Shown: piece after piece, positions 1-8,249 of the stretch | Layout: each line of letters begins with the position of its first letter | Position numbering within the stretch: the stretch's first letter is position 1 | Origin: a virus | Direction: 5' to 3' (one strand) | DNA: 22,758 nucleotides | Virus record (IMG/VR): IMGVR_UViG_3300014050_000156 | Span: 1-22,758 of that record | Notes under the pieces: model-generated | Seen by the model: only the letters and a program-made list of their open reading frames with translations | What the model was told of the DNA's origin: nothing | Database searches by the model: none | Program-made: the position numbers and the translations under genes

Positions 1-1
1 A

Positions 2-3000
2 GCCCCACCAGCAGCCGCCGTGTTGCTCAGCGACATTGAACCATCAATGAATGAATTAAAAACATTTATTGATAATTTTGCTAGCAACTTTGAAACATTG
101 CCGCATGTTGTTGTCAACATGCAGGAAACCTTTAATCGGTTGAATGCTGACTTTGTTCAGATGACAAGAAACGCAACTGTTGAGCCAGAACAGTTAGAAA
201 AGTTTGCTGATGACATGGCTAAGTTTAATCGGGACAATCTTGGGGCGTTCCGAATGAACAATGACATACCAAAGAAACCTGTTTCGGAAGCTGTTTATCC
301 TAAATGGTATAACGAAAGCAATGAACGTTTTGACAATATTGTTGGCGCCGTCAATGGCGACAACAAATCTGCTGAAAAGCTAAACGAATCTTTAGATTAT
401 CTAAAAGTAAGGATTGAAGCAAAACTTGGCGAAACGCTGCCCGAAGAACCCAAAGGTAGGTTGGTTCGTGGTATTTCTGGGAGCAAAGTTACGCCAGAAA
501 TGCAAGCAAAAATATCTAAATCAATACTTGAAGAAGAAAAAACTATTCGTAGCAAAAGATTAAATGTTGTTTCCAAAATAGTACAACGTTGGAATGCGGC
601 TAGAGAAGCCGTTGACAAAGCCAACCAAGTTGGCGTTGTTAGCAGTAAGAAAGTATTTCCAGGTCAAGCACAGCTTGAATCTGGTCCTGTTAAAAGTTTT
701 AATACTTTAAACGATTTTCAAGTCATTGACCAAGTTTTTACCCCCGACCAAAGGGTTGCTCGTGCTGTTGAAGCTGGCTTTGAAGTTGAGAATCTTGTGC
801 ATTTCAATGAGTCGCTTATTGAGTTGAAGGATTATGCTGACGAAATTAAAACGGCAAATATTGGGTTGAGTGTTACTGACGAGCAAATTGTTGAAGTTGT
901 TACGAGGCATGCGCGTCCGCTTTGGCGGAACGCTACATCTGCTTTAAACAAAGTTGAATCGCAACGTTTAGGTTTGCAAACATTACGTCAAAATAGTGCA
1001 ATAGACGTTGATGTGGCGGTTAAACAGATTGACAACATCATGGGCGAAGTAGATGCTGTTGGTAAATTTCTTAGAAGCAACTATAAATTAGATGCTTTTG
1101 TTGACCCTAAAAATGTTAACAAACGAAATATCGTAAGTTTGAAAGACCCGTCATCTTCCAAAATTACAACTCGGGATATTGAAACGTATTTCAATATACA
1201 GTTAGGCGACGCAATCAATACCGGTGTTTTAGATATTAAAGCACAAAAATATAAAACAAGAATTGAGTTTTTGGAAGACTCATCAAAACTAGGACAAGAC
1301 GTCAAAGAGGTTTTGTTTCCTGTAAATAAAACAAAAACTTTTAAACAGTTAAGTGCCGAAGTTGAAAGCCAGCCTGCTGTCATTAAGCACAACAAAGAAT
1401 ATAAACAGGGTCCAGTAAGCGTTGTTCAAAAACAACGCAAAACAGAACTTGAGGGCCTTCCGAACACAATGGTCAGAGAGTTTGTTGGTTATCTCAAAAA
1501 CCAAAAAAGCAGGGCTGAAAAGTTCAGGGAACGTATTAAAAACAATATTGCACCCAAGGCTGCTGCTGCTCAAAAAGATTTAGATGAGTTTGACCTTATT
1601 CACCAAGAAGCAATAATTGGGTGGACGAACGATGTTTTGCAGGCACTCAACCCCCGTGTTTCTCCACGTCAACGAACAGTTCCTGGTTACTCCATTGACG
1701 GTCCACTTATTGAAGGATATTTGCGTGCCAAGGTAAGACAACACTTTCCTGCCCAAATAGGTTTTTATGAGGAGTTTGTGCAAGAAAACAAAACTGCTTT
1801 TGATTTTCTTGCCAGTCTTGCGGTGGCTGACAAGACGGGCCCAATGACTGATTTTGATTTCCGTATCGGTATTGCCATGCTGCAAAAAGAATATATTAAA
1901 CAAAAAGGTACTGGCGTTTTTAGACAAAACGCTTTCACCCAAATCATTGAACAGTTTGATAGCGCTGGAAGACCAGGCATTTTTTCTAAACCAATAGACG
2001 TAACTTATGAACAGTTTTTTGATGTTGTTACGCACACATTGGGTGTGAAGTTTATAGATGACGTCAACTTGGCTGTTGCGCCAACTCGTTTTGATTTGAT
2101 GGAAAAGGTTGCTAGACAAAACGAATATGCTTCACGATTGCTTTCTAAAGCAATCGTTGCCGAGCAAGAGTATTTGACTGCAACACCAAACAATGTGTTT
2201 GCGAAACTTCGTAACCAGCCATTGCAACCAAAAACTATTGCAGAACCAACAACCAATTTTGGTTTTAGGGCTAAGCAGATAGCTATGGAAGAATCAGATT
2301 TTTATCCGTTTGCTAAATCTCAAGAAAAACGTGCTAACACTTTGTTGGCGTTGAAAGATTTGGATGCCGACAAGATTGATTGGACTCTTGGTGGGCGTAC
2401 ACAGTTGATGATGAAAGGTCAACCTTTTTCTATTAGTCCAGAAAAATGGGCGTTGATAGTTAACACAAAGAATTTGTCTGGTTTGCCGGGGGATGAAATT
2501 GATTATATTTTGTCTTGGTTGAGGGAAGACAATGTTAAGCAAATAGTTCTTGGTGAAGATTTTGCCAAACTTGGCCCCAACATTTCTGATGAAGAAATGT
2601 TGAGCAGGTTTGTTAACCATGTTTATGAAACGCAACCTCAAGCGGTTGCTTCTGATATTGCAAAGAATTCTCGTGCACAGTCAATTAATTCGGTTTGGAG
2701 CAAGGCTGATGCAAGTAAGTATTTGATTGAGATTGACAGACTTAAGCAGATTAATCGAGCTAACGCTGCTGCGCAACAGGCTCAGGACCCTGTGCGCGCC
2801 ATTGATTCAATAGTTTCAGAGTCCCAGTCTTTGTCCAAGAGACGTGTTGAAGAATCGGTCAACATTCGTCAATGGGCTGATGGTTACGGCACGGACACAG
2901 ATGATGTGTTGAAAGAACTTGTTGAAACCAAAAAACGGATGGAAGAACAGTTCTTGAGCGAGTTTGAACCGTACACGGAAGCAACCCGTCCGCAACGCAA

Positions 3001-5287
3001 ACTAACCGGTACAGGTAAACCCGACGAAGAATATGTGCGGTTAAAGCTTCAGGATGTGCCCGAATCTGTTTTGAATGGTCCTTTAAACGAGCTTAATGAA
3101 TATGTGTTTAATCTTACGGGGCAAGCCTATGGTTTGATTGAACGATTCAATTTGCGGGTTGACGCCCTTGATGGTTTGTTTAAAGCTACACCAGATGAAG
3201 TTGCTCAGTTAAGTGAGCAACGTTTGTTGAAAGAGATTGAAGTTCTTCAAACTTTGAAACGAAACAAGATTGACACCAAGGCGACAAAGGGCAAAATTGA
3301 TGACCTTATTCGTCAGCGTAGAAGAATATTGGACACAAGGGACCCACAGGCAGCTAAAGACGCAGCGGAAGCTATAGCAAAAGATAGAGCAGAAATGGGT
3401 CCTGATTGGCGCAACAATTTGCTAAGCAAACCTGAACAGGCTGCGATGCGCCAACAGATTGACCAAATAGTTAATCCTGTTCCGGACCCAGAATTTATTG
3501 GTGCTGAACGTATAGGCGAAATAGGGGAACGTTTCTACCAGAGGGCTGCCGAAGGTCCTGCGGGCGCTGCGGTTATAGGTGAGGGAACTTCTCCTCAAAT
3601 GTATCAACAACGTTTGCCTGATTACGAAACACGTTACGAATACAACCCTGATACAAGCTACGACCAACAGCCATTCAAATATGGAAAGCCGTCCACTGAC
3701 CTTCCATTAGCGGAACAGCGTGTGACCATAACGCCACAGGAAATTGAGGAAACAATTAGGGCAAATGAAATGAAAACACTTGCCCACAATTTTGACCTTT
3801 TAACTCAAAATGTTTCCAACCAAGTTAAACAAGCAAAACTTAATTCTGCGCCAAAAGGCAACGCAGCAAAAGTTGCAGCGGATGTCAACATAGTTGACAC
3901 CGCAGCGTTGGAACAAATAGAGAACGCCAAACAGGCTTTAAAGAACGCACAGAAAACTGGTGCGCCCACACCAACGGAAGATGTGCTGATTAACATTGGC
4001 GTACAGCAAGCAGAGATTTTGAATACGGTGGCTGATTTGCCAACCGAAACAGTTGAGGCAAGGTTGATGGACGGTTTGTCTGGAAACATGAAACCAGTGT
4101 CCGTTGTGAACGCTGATGGTAGCGTCACACAAATACCTGTTCCTGATGCCTCAACAATGGTCCAACAAACTTTGCGAGATGGATGGGTGCGTTTAAGTGA
4201 ATATTTCCCAAACATTGCTGTCACAAAAGAATTTAAAGAGCTTTGGGACAACGCAAAATACCTTGAAGACCCACGAGTTATTAAAGAACTAACAAGATAC
4301 ATCGGTGGGTTCACAAAATTCCATAAAGCTTACGCAACTTTGACCCCAGGTTTTCATGTTAGAAACATTATTGGTAACTCGTTTCAATATATTTTAGCTG
4401 GTGGAAAAATAGAAAACCTTAAACCTGCATCAAAAATATATTTTGATTGGATTTCCGCATACAAAAAAGGTAGCACGTGGGAAGAGTTTGTTGGCGGTCT
4501 TGACGAGATAGACCGTGTTGCGGCTGATACTGCAAGGAACGCAATGTTGGGTTCCGGTGGTGGTATTTATGGTGATTTGTTTCACGAAGTTATTCGTGGG
4601 AACAAAATTTACGATAACCGTGTAACAAGGTTTTCTCGTAAATATGGTCAAATGTCTGACAACATGTCACGATTCATTTTGGGTTTTGACAGCGCAAAAC
4701 AAGGTATGGATGCGGGTACAGCTACGGCAAGGGTAAGAAAGTTTTATTTTGATTACGAAGATTTGTCGCAGGCCGACAGGTTGATGAAACAGTTTGTTCC
4801 GTTTTGGATTTGGAGTTCACGCAACTTACCATTGCAACTCGAAAACATGTGGTTGAATCCTAAGCCGTACGCAATTTATAATAGTTTTGTTCGCAACATC
4901 CGCGACAAAGAAGCAGAAGAATATCAACCACTACCTTCGTTCTTACAAGAAGTGGAAGCGTTTCAACTTCCAGGAGTTGGTGCCTATGCTGCACCGGATT
5001 TAAATTTTACAAGAATTCAACAACAGTTGTCACAGTTGGCCAACCCTAAAAAGCTTGGTACGAACCTTAACCCTGTGTTTAGGCTTCCAGCTGAACAGGT
5101 TATTGGGCAAAATTTATACAATGATAAAGCAATAGAATCAACCCAGGATAGATTAGTTAATCTTTTGCAGGGACTTGTTGTACCTGTAGCAACTGGCGAC
5201 CGTTTGTTAAACTCTTACGGCGACGCCAAGATTAATGCTTGGCTAGGGTTCTTTGGTTCACCAGTAAGAAAACGAAAGGCAGAATAA
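2..5287 (+). CDS. Giant virion-associated protein, 5' end cut by window edge
   Basis: The frame is open to the left edge (upstream codons read A-P-P-A-A-A) and the GTG at 20 has no ribosome site, so this is the C-terminal ~1,761 residues of a longer protein. The first ~1,300 residues are mostly charged and helical with many Lys/Glu/Gln stretches and no recognised catalytic motif. The last ~300 residues are more hydrophobic and globular: an FHKAYATLTPGFHVRNIIGN segment, a QMSDNMSRFILGFD segment and a KQFVPFWIWSSRNLPLQ segment. I associate such a C-terminal block with very large phage virion or injected polyproteins, from memory only. The position just upstream of a lysis-type peptidase supports a late structural role. 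A tape-measure role is less likely because no long hydrophobic helical array is seen. Function is not established. Confidence 0.8.
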   Translation, partial: APPAAAVLLSDIEPSMNELKTFIDNFASNFETLPHVVVNMQETFNRLNADFVQMTRNATVEPEQLEKFADDMAKFNRDNLGAFRMNNDIPKKPVSEAVYPKWYNESNERFDNIVGAVNGDNKSAEKLNESLDYLKVRIEAKLGETLPEEPKGRLVRGISGSKVTPEMQAKISKSILEEEKTIRSKRLNVVSKIVQRWNAAREAVDKANQVGVVSSKKVFPGQAQLESGPVKSFNTLNDFQVIDQVFTPDQRVARAVEAGFEVENLVHFNESLIELKDYADEIKTANIGLSVTDEQIVEVVTRHARPLWRNATSALNKVESQRLGLQTLRQNSAIDVDVAVKQIDNIMGEVDAVGKFLRSNYKLDAFVDPKNVNKRNIVSLKDPSSSKITTRDIETYFNIQLGDAINTGVLDIKAQKYKTRIEFLEDSSKLGQDVKEVLFPVNKTKTFKQLSAEVESQPAVIKHNKEYKQGPVSVVQKQRKTELEGLPNTMVREFVGYLKNQKSRAEKFRERIKNNIAPKAAAAQKDLDEFDLIHQEAIIGWTNDVLQALNPRVSPRQRTVPGYSIDGPLIEGYLRAKVRQHFPAQIGFYEEFVQENKTAFDFLASLAVADKTGPMTDFDFRIGIAMLQKEYIKQKGTGVFRQNAFTQIIEQFDSAGRPGIFSKPIDVTYEQFFDVVTHTLGVKFIDDVNLAVAPTRFDLMEKVARQNEYASRLLSKAIVAEQEYLTATPNNVFAKLRNQPLQPKTIAEPTTNFGFRAKQIAMEESDFYPFAKSQEKRANTLLALKDLDADKIDWTLGGRTQLMMKGQPFSISPEKWALIVNTKNLSGLPGDEIDYILSWLREDNVKQIVLGEDFAKLGPNISDEEMLSRFVNHVYETQPQAVASDIAKNSRAQSINSVWSKADASKYLIEIDRLKQINRANAAAQQAQDPVRAIDSIVSESQSLSKRRVEESVNIRQWADGYGTDTDDVLKELVETKKRMEEQFLSEFEPYTEATRPQRKLTGTGKPDEEYVRLKLQDVPESVLNGPLNELNEYVFNLTGQAYGLIERFNLRVDALDGLFKATPDEVAQLSEQRLLKEIEVLQTLKRNKIDTKATKGKIDDLIRQRRRILDTRDPQAAKDAAEAIAKDRAEMGPDWRNNLLSKPEQAAMRQQIDQIVNPVPDPEFIGAERIGEIGERFYQRAAEGPAGAAVIGEGTSPQMYQQRLPDYETRYEYNPDTSYDQQPFKYGKPSTDLPLAEQRVTITPQEIEETIRANEMKTLAHNFDLLTQNVSNQVKQAKLNSAPKGNAAKVAADVNIVDTAALEQIENAKQALKNAQKTGAPTPTEDVLINIGVQQAEILNTVADLPTETVEARLMDGLSGNMKPVSVVNADGSVTQIPVPDASTMVQQTLRDGWVRLSEYFPNIAVTKEFKELWDNAKYLEDPRVIKELTRYIGGFTKFHKAYATLTPGFHVRNIIGNSFQYILAGGKIENLKPASKIYFDWISAYKKGSTWEEFVGGLDEIDRVAADTARNAMLGSGGGIYGDLFHEVIRGNKIYDNRVTRFSRKYGQMSDNMSRFILGFDSAKQGMDAGTATARVRKFYFDYEDLSQADRLMKQFVPFWIWSSRNLPLQLENMWLNPKPYAIYNSFVRNIRDKEAEEYQPLPSFLQEVEAFQLPGVGAYAAPDLNFTRIQQQLSQLANPKKLGTNLNPVFRLPAEQVIGQNLYNDKAIESTQDRLVNLLQGLVVPVATGDRLLNSYGDAKINAWLGFFGSPVRKRKAE
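2134..2157. repeat. 11-bp perfect inverted repeat inside giant virion gene
   Basis: ACGATTGCTTT (2134-2144) and AAAGCAATCGT (2147-2157) are complementary with only CT between them, a near-palindrome in the codons for SRLLSKAIVA. Confidence 0.8.
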
Positions 5288-5288
5288 T

Positions 5289-5783
5289 ATGAGAGCAAAA
5301 AAAACATATACAGGCAACAAAGATGGGTTGGCATCTGGTGAAAAACCAGGATTAACCGAATTGGTTAAGCACTTGGTTTACTTAAGTGGTGGTGCGTTGT
5401 GGAACAACGGCACCTTCGTCAATAGACCCAAAAGGGGTTCTGAGAGCCTCTCTGTGCACGCTACAGGCAGGGCGGTGGACCTTAGTTATCGCAAGACCCC
5501 AACAAAGGGTTTGCGTAATGGTCGTGCTGCAGCCGAACACATGGCTGACTTTCTGGTTCGTCATGCAGACGAACTTGGTATTGAATTAGTTTTGGATTAT
5601 TTCCCAGAGCCACACGGTCGTGGCTACAACTGGACCCGTGGTACTTGGCAGAAATACACCAAGCCGACAATACATGGTGCGCCAAAAGGTGATTGGTTGC
5701 ATGTTGAATTGAGTCCTCAATGGGCTGACTCTAAACAGAAGGTTCGGGATTCGTTTCTGAAGATATTTCCGCAGGCTCAATAA
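5289..5783 (+). CDS. M15-family peptidoglycan peptidase (endolysin-like)
   Basis: 164 residues. This is a zinc D,D- or L,D-peptidase of the LAS/VanY-like M15 group, predicted to cut peptide stems of the host wall at lysis. The signature is SVHATGRAVD, giving zinc ligands His57 and Asp64, and GDWLHVEL, giving Asp135 and zinc ligand His138 (D-x-x-H). No signal peptide or membrane segment is present, so export would need a holin or other help; none was recognised here. The start lies one base after the stop of the giant virion gene, with AAAGG just upstream, so it is co-expressed with late genes. Its last ~53 bases overlap the opposing small gene that ends at 5731. An accessory virion hydrolase is an alternative to an endolysin. 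Confidence 0.88.
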   Translation: MRAKKTYTGNKDGLASGEKPGLTELVKHLVYLSGGALWNNGTFVNRPKRGSESLSVHATGRAVDLSYRKTPTKGLRNGRAAAEHMADFLVRHADELGIELVLDYFPEPHGRGYNWTRGTWQKYTKPTIHGAPKGDWLHVELSPQWADSKQKVRDSFLKIFPQAQ

Positions 5784-6102
5784 ACTCGTAAACCTCGGCT
5801 CGTTGAGCGAACTTGCCTTGCAAGTATCGCTCAAATTCTTCTTTATCACCGTACATTTTGGCTTCACTCAGAATCTGTAGTGGGGCTACGTACACAATCA
5901 TGTCATAAGGGATTGCCATAATCCCACAGCAATTACCCCCGTCTTGGTCAATTGTGGACGCAACGTGAATGTAATTGTTGTTGTAGGCAACAATGTAACC
6001 AATAGAAATGTTTGGGGTTTCGGGCTTGGGGTTGTAGTGCTCAACACTCATCCACTCATCTTCCGAGTAGGCGTCGTCCCAAAGTACAATTACTGGCCTC
6101 AT
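5731..6102 (-). CDS. Small phage protein of unknown function
   Basis: 123 residues and last gene of the long minus operon. I chose the ATG at 6102 because it forms an ATGA overlap with the stop of the 47-codon gene upstream; an in-frame ATG at 6120 would overlap more and has a weaker site. The protein opens with a beta-rich VIVLWDDAYSEDEW segment, then a GYIVAYNNNYIHVAST segment and an AIPYDMIVYVAPL segment. It resembles small SH3-like proteins frequent in phage early regions (short beta barrel built around a WxDA-type start), a likeness from memory. The C-terminal tail is acidic. The gene runs into the 3' end of the convergent M15 gene. Confidence 0.75.
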   Translation of the reverse strand: MRPVIVLWDDAYSEDEWMSVEHYNPKPETPNISIGYIVAYNNNYIHVASTIDQDGGNCCGIMAIPYDMIVYVAPLQILSEAKMYGDKEEFERYLQGKFAQRAEVYEFIEPAEISSETNPEPSV

Positions 6103-6242
6103 TGTGGTTCTCGTTTCCATAACTCTTGCTGTGCGACGCGGAGTTCCGCGCGCATAGCTTCCAATATGATTTCCAATTCTTCTACTCGGTCACGAAGATA
6201 GCGTTCTGTTTCTGCTTGTGTTTCTGATGGTTCATTTTGCAT
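6099..6242 (-). CDS. 47-aa coiled-coil miniprotein
   Basis: Begins MQNEPSETQAETERYL and continues as one charged helix with heptad-like spacing (RDRVEELEIILEAMRAEL), consistent with a short coiled coil. GAAGGG lies ~10 nt before the ATG. The start overlaps the upstream gene by 11 nt and its TGA overlaps the next ATG as ATGA, the junction style used throughout this operon. That chaining is the main reason to accept it. Function unknown; a small dimerising adaptor is possible but not shown. Confidence 0.65.
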   Translation of the reverse strand: MQNEPSETQAETERYLRDRVEELEIILEAMRAELRVAQQELWKREPQ

Positions 6243-6516
6243 ACGGGTCTATCCCTTCGTCTTCTAAATGTTCTTCAATTGTACCAATAAGAGCATCTAA
6301 AAATCCCATTATGTGCATCCATGCTTCTATGTTTCCTTGCGTTCCATAATGATAAGCGCGACATAATCTTATGGCGCTGTCGTTAGTAGCAGATAAAACA
6401 ACATTGACTCCATTGTCTAGGTTCTGTTGAAGACTTTTTGCTTTTGATTCTATTTCTTCAACTTGTTTAGCAGGAATAATGTCGTATATCCAACCGTACG
6501 ACTCTTCACTTGACAT
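6232..6516 (-). CDS. Unknown 94-aa helical protein
   Basis: Begins MSSEESYGWIYDIIP and ends DEGIDPYAK. I placed the start at 6516, because the open frame further upstream (to 6657) is a shadow of the 46-codon gene at 6506-6646, which it overlaps out of frame. The body is helical, with a SAIRLCRAYHYG segment and a GFLDALIGTIEEHLEDEG segment. No catalytic motif is recognised. The ribosome site is weak (A-rich AAAGAAAA), so translation is probably coupled to the upstream small gene through an 11-nt overlap. Confidence 0.62.
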   Translation of the reverse strand: MSSEESYGWIYDIIPAKQVEEIESKAKSLQQNLDNGVNVVLSATNDSAIRLCRAYHYGTQGNIEAWMHIMGFLDALIGTIEEHLEDEGIDPYAK

Positions 6517-6646
6517 GTTTTTTCTTTTTGTTGTGAACATATAAACAATTTGTTTGCAAACCATTTTCAAGAACTCCTTGACCGACATCAATTGGCCCAT
6601 AATGTTTTTCCAGTATTGCTGCAATTTCTTTTGCTGTAACCGGCAT
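6506..6646 (-). CDS. 46-aa miniprotein
   Basis: Reads MPVTAKEIAAILEKHYG, then a GQGVLENGLQTN segment, and ends in a lysine-rich tail KKKKHVK. Its ATG is one base after the TGA of the sigma-like/Nmad1 gene (TGAAATG), and its end overlaps the next gene by 11 nt. The N-terminal KEIAAILEKHYG helix resembles the first helix of small DNA-binding or adaptor proteins, but nothing more can be said. A competing frame covers the same DNA, but its residues there look non-native and it lacks a coupled start. Confidence 0.6.
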   Translation of the reverse strand: MPVTAKEIAAILEKHYGPIDVGQGVLENGLQTNCLYVHNKKKKHVK

Positions 6647-6647
6647 T

Positions 6648-7496
6648 TCAAATCCAATCACTAACTGACTCGTTCGCATAATTCTCTCCTAATTCCAAAT
6701 GAAATGTTTCGTCGTTAAGCATCAAAGCTATTACACAATAGCCCACTATGTCTCGTAGCGTATCAAGCAACGATTCATTTTGTGCTTTAGATTTTTTGGA
6801 TTTAAGATTATTTAAACGCTCAATCTTGTCGGACAAACGCACAAGGACGCCCTTAAGACCAAATGCTGTTATGTTGCCATGACCATAATCATGTTGTTTA
6901 GATACCAACAAAGAACACATTTCGCCAGAATCCCAAACACCGCGTAAACGTAATTCTTGAATTGCTTCAATACCTATTTCGGTCCACAACAAAGACACAG
7001 GTAAATCGTCGCTGTCAAACAAACATTTTTTTGCCGATTCGCAAAGACGCATAAGTTTTGCGTTGTTAGTTTCCATTTCTTCTGTAGCAAATGATGCAAT
7101 GTGCATAACCCATTGACTTGCTGATTGTTCCCATGTAGTCACCACTCTGACCTTCTTTCTGATTAGTGGGTGCATTGTTAATAGCTGTTGTAGTTTAGCA
7201 TAGGCATTGTTCTTAAGACGCCACGCATGAGGCTTGGAAACGCCAAGGCGTTTACCAAGCTGCTCGTAAGAAAGAAACTCACTGTTAACTGCGTTCACAA
7301 TGAACTGGTCCTGTTCGTCAAGCTGTTCAATGCACATTGCTACGGCTTCGCGTAGCGGTTGTAGTTCTTCTACTGATTCTTCTACCACATCGGACACAGA
7401 AAGCATTAACGCTTCCATCGCCGTTTGTGGACGCTGTTTATTTAAATAAGTAGATGAAAAGACGTAATTGTCTTGGGGAATGTCATTCTTTGACAT
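6648..7496 (-). CDS. Sigma-70 region-4-like HTH fused to Nmad1 (DUF1599-type) domain
   Basis: 282 residues from the ATG at 7496, which overlaps the upstream nuclease gene by 14 nt. Residues ~45-106 look like sigma-70 region 4: a conserved helix (PLREAVAMCIEQLDEQDQF), then helix-turn-helix LSYEQLGKRLGVSKPHAWRL at ~75-94. Residues ~186-260 match my memory of nucleotide modification associated domain 1: KQHDYGHGNI, AFGLKGVLVRLSDKIERLNN, and NESLLDTLRDIVGYCVIAL. Nmad1 was predicted from comparative genomics to act in phage nucleotide or DNA modification; its reaction is not known to me. No sigma region 2 is present, so it is not a complete sigma factor. The middle (~107-185) is helical and unassigned. 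Whether the HTH contacts promoters or only the modification substrate cannot be told. Confidence 0.72.
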   Translation of the reverse strand: MSKNDIPQDNYVFSSTYLNKQRPQTAMEALMLSVSDVVEESVEELQPLREAVAMCIEQLDEQDQFIVNAVNSEFLSYEQLGKRLGVSKPHAWRLKNNAYAKLQQLLTMHPLIRKKVRVVTTWEQSASQWVMHIASFATEEMETNNAKLMRLCESAKKCLFDSDDLPVSLLWTEIGIEAIQELRLRGVWDSGEMCSLLVSKQHDYGHGNITAFGLKGVLVRLSDKIERLNNLKSKKSKAQNESLLDTLRDIVGYCVIALMLNDETFHLELGENYANESVSDWI

Positions 7497-7911
7497 CGTC
7501 GTATGCGGAATCGTAGAGGAGTTGTGAAACTTCCTCTGGCAACAACAAATAACCCTTCGCTGGATTATTTGTGCCTTCCGCAAACAACCTAATTCTTGAC
7601 TTTGGTAACATTTTTATATAACGCTTTAATCTTTCCGTGGACACCACTATCATTGCTTGGTTCATAGTATACACATAAACCCACCACTCTGCTTCGGTTA
7701 TCATAATGCCTGACGGTTTCCACCCATGTTTACGAGGGTTTTGGGCTATTTCTACCACCATTTTCCCGTTGCGATACCGGTCAGATTTGACTTCAAATGA
7801 CCCATTAACAATTCCTTGCAGGAATTGTTTAACTTGGTCTTCGCCCTGTTTGCCAAACTCTAAATCTTTTTTAAAGTTTGGTTTAGGAATATCCCATCTT
7901 GACTCTTTCAT
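7483..7911 (-). CDS. PD-(D/E)XK nuclease-like protein
   Basis: 142 residues. FGKQGEDQVKQFL (Glu24) is followed by SFEVKSDRYRNGKMVVE, which supplies Glu40-x-Lys42 and a following beta strand, the usual order E...(D/E)xK of small phage PD-(D/E)XK proteins. KPSGIMITEAEWWVYV comes next, as in that group. Mg2+-dependent DNA cleavage is inferred from the family, not shown. The start is an ATGA overlap with the rusA-like gene, with GAGG upstream. A perfect 10-bp stem with a 3-nt loop lies in the codons at 7807-7829. Confidence 0.72.
   Translation of the reverse strand: MKESRWDIPKPNFKKDLEFGKQGEDQVKQFLQGIVNGSFEVKSDRYRNGKMVVEIAQNPRKHGWKPSGIMITEAEWWVYVYTMNQAMIVVSTERLKRYIKMLPKSRIRLFAEGTNNPAKGYLLLPEEVSQLLYDSAYDDVKE
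7807..7829. repeat. 10-bp perfect hairpin inside PD-(D/E)XK gene
   Basis: AACAATTCCT (7807-7816) and AGGAATTGTT (7820-7829) pair exactly around TGC, in the codons for KQFLQGIVN between the first Glu motif and the ExK motif. Confidence 0.8.
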
Positions 7912-8249
7912 TTTTTCCTCAATTCCAAACTGATGATTTGTTTGTCGTCTGTATACGCTACACCATTCAACGCATCAAGTATGGCTTTAGCATAATTATC
8001 AATATCGCCACGCAATTTAGATGGATTACGTTTGGGTTTCAACTCTTTAATAGTTATTTCTGTTTTGTCTTTATCAAACACAAGTGTGATATGTAGCGGT
8101 CCTTCAGCAAACGCAACACCCGAATATGCTTCTGAAATTTTTTTCTCGTATTCTCTGGTTTCTTTAGGTGTGTAAGTATGGCCAGAACGAGTGCTACGAG
8201 GACGTTGTTTAGAACGTGGTTTAATGTTGAAAGTCTGTTTGTGTATCAT
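7908..8249 (-). CDS. rusA: RusA-family Holliday junction resolvase
   Basis: 113 residues, close to the usual RusA length of ~120. N-terminal KPRSKQRPR is the basic DNA-contact segment. The acidic core is LRGDIDNYAKAILDALNG followed by AYTDDKQI, giving catalytic candidates Asp82, Asp84 and Asp101/102. RusA enzymes are Mg2+-dependent dimers that resolve four-way junctions; in phages they clear branched DNA before packaging. Both ends overlap neighbours by ATGA (primase upstream, nuclease downstream). Confidence 0.92.
   Translation of the reverse strand: MIHKQTFNIKPRSKQRPRSTRSGHTYTPKETREYEKKISEAYSGVAFAEGPLHITLVFDKDKTEITIKELKPKRNPSKLRGDIDNYAKAILDALNGVAYTDDKQIISLELRKK

Noticed and set aside
1580-2119. 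Minus-strand open frame of 179 codons inside the giant virion gene
   Set aside because: It lies antisense to clearly coding DNA, has a composition rich in Phe, Asn, Lys and Cys as expected from complemented AT-rich codons, lacks a ribosome site and matches nothing.
3805-4314. Minus-strand open frame of 169 codons inside the giant virion gene
   Set aside because: Antisense shadow with Ser/Thr/Cys-rich low-information sequence and no start signal.
6648-7496. Complete phage sigma factor
   Set aside because: Only a region-4-like HTH is present; no region 2 for -10 binding and core contact could be found.
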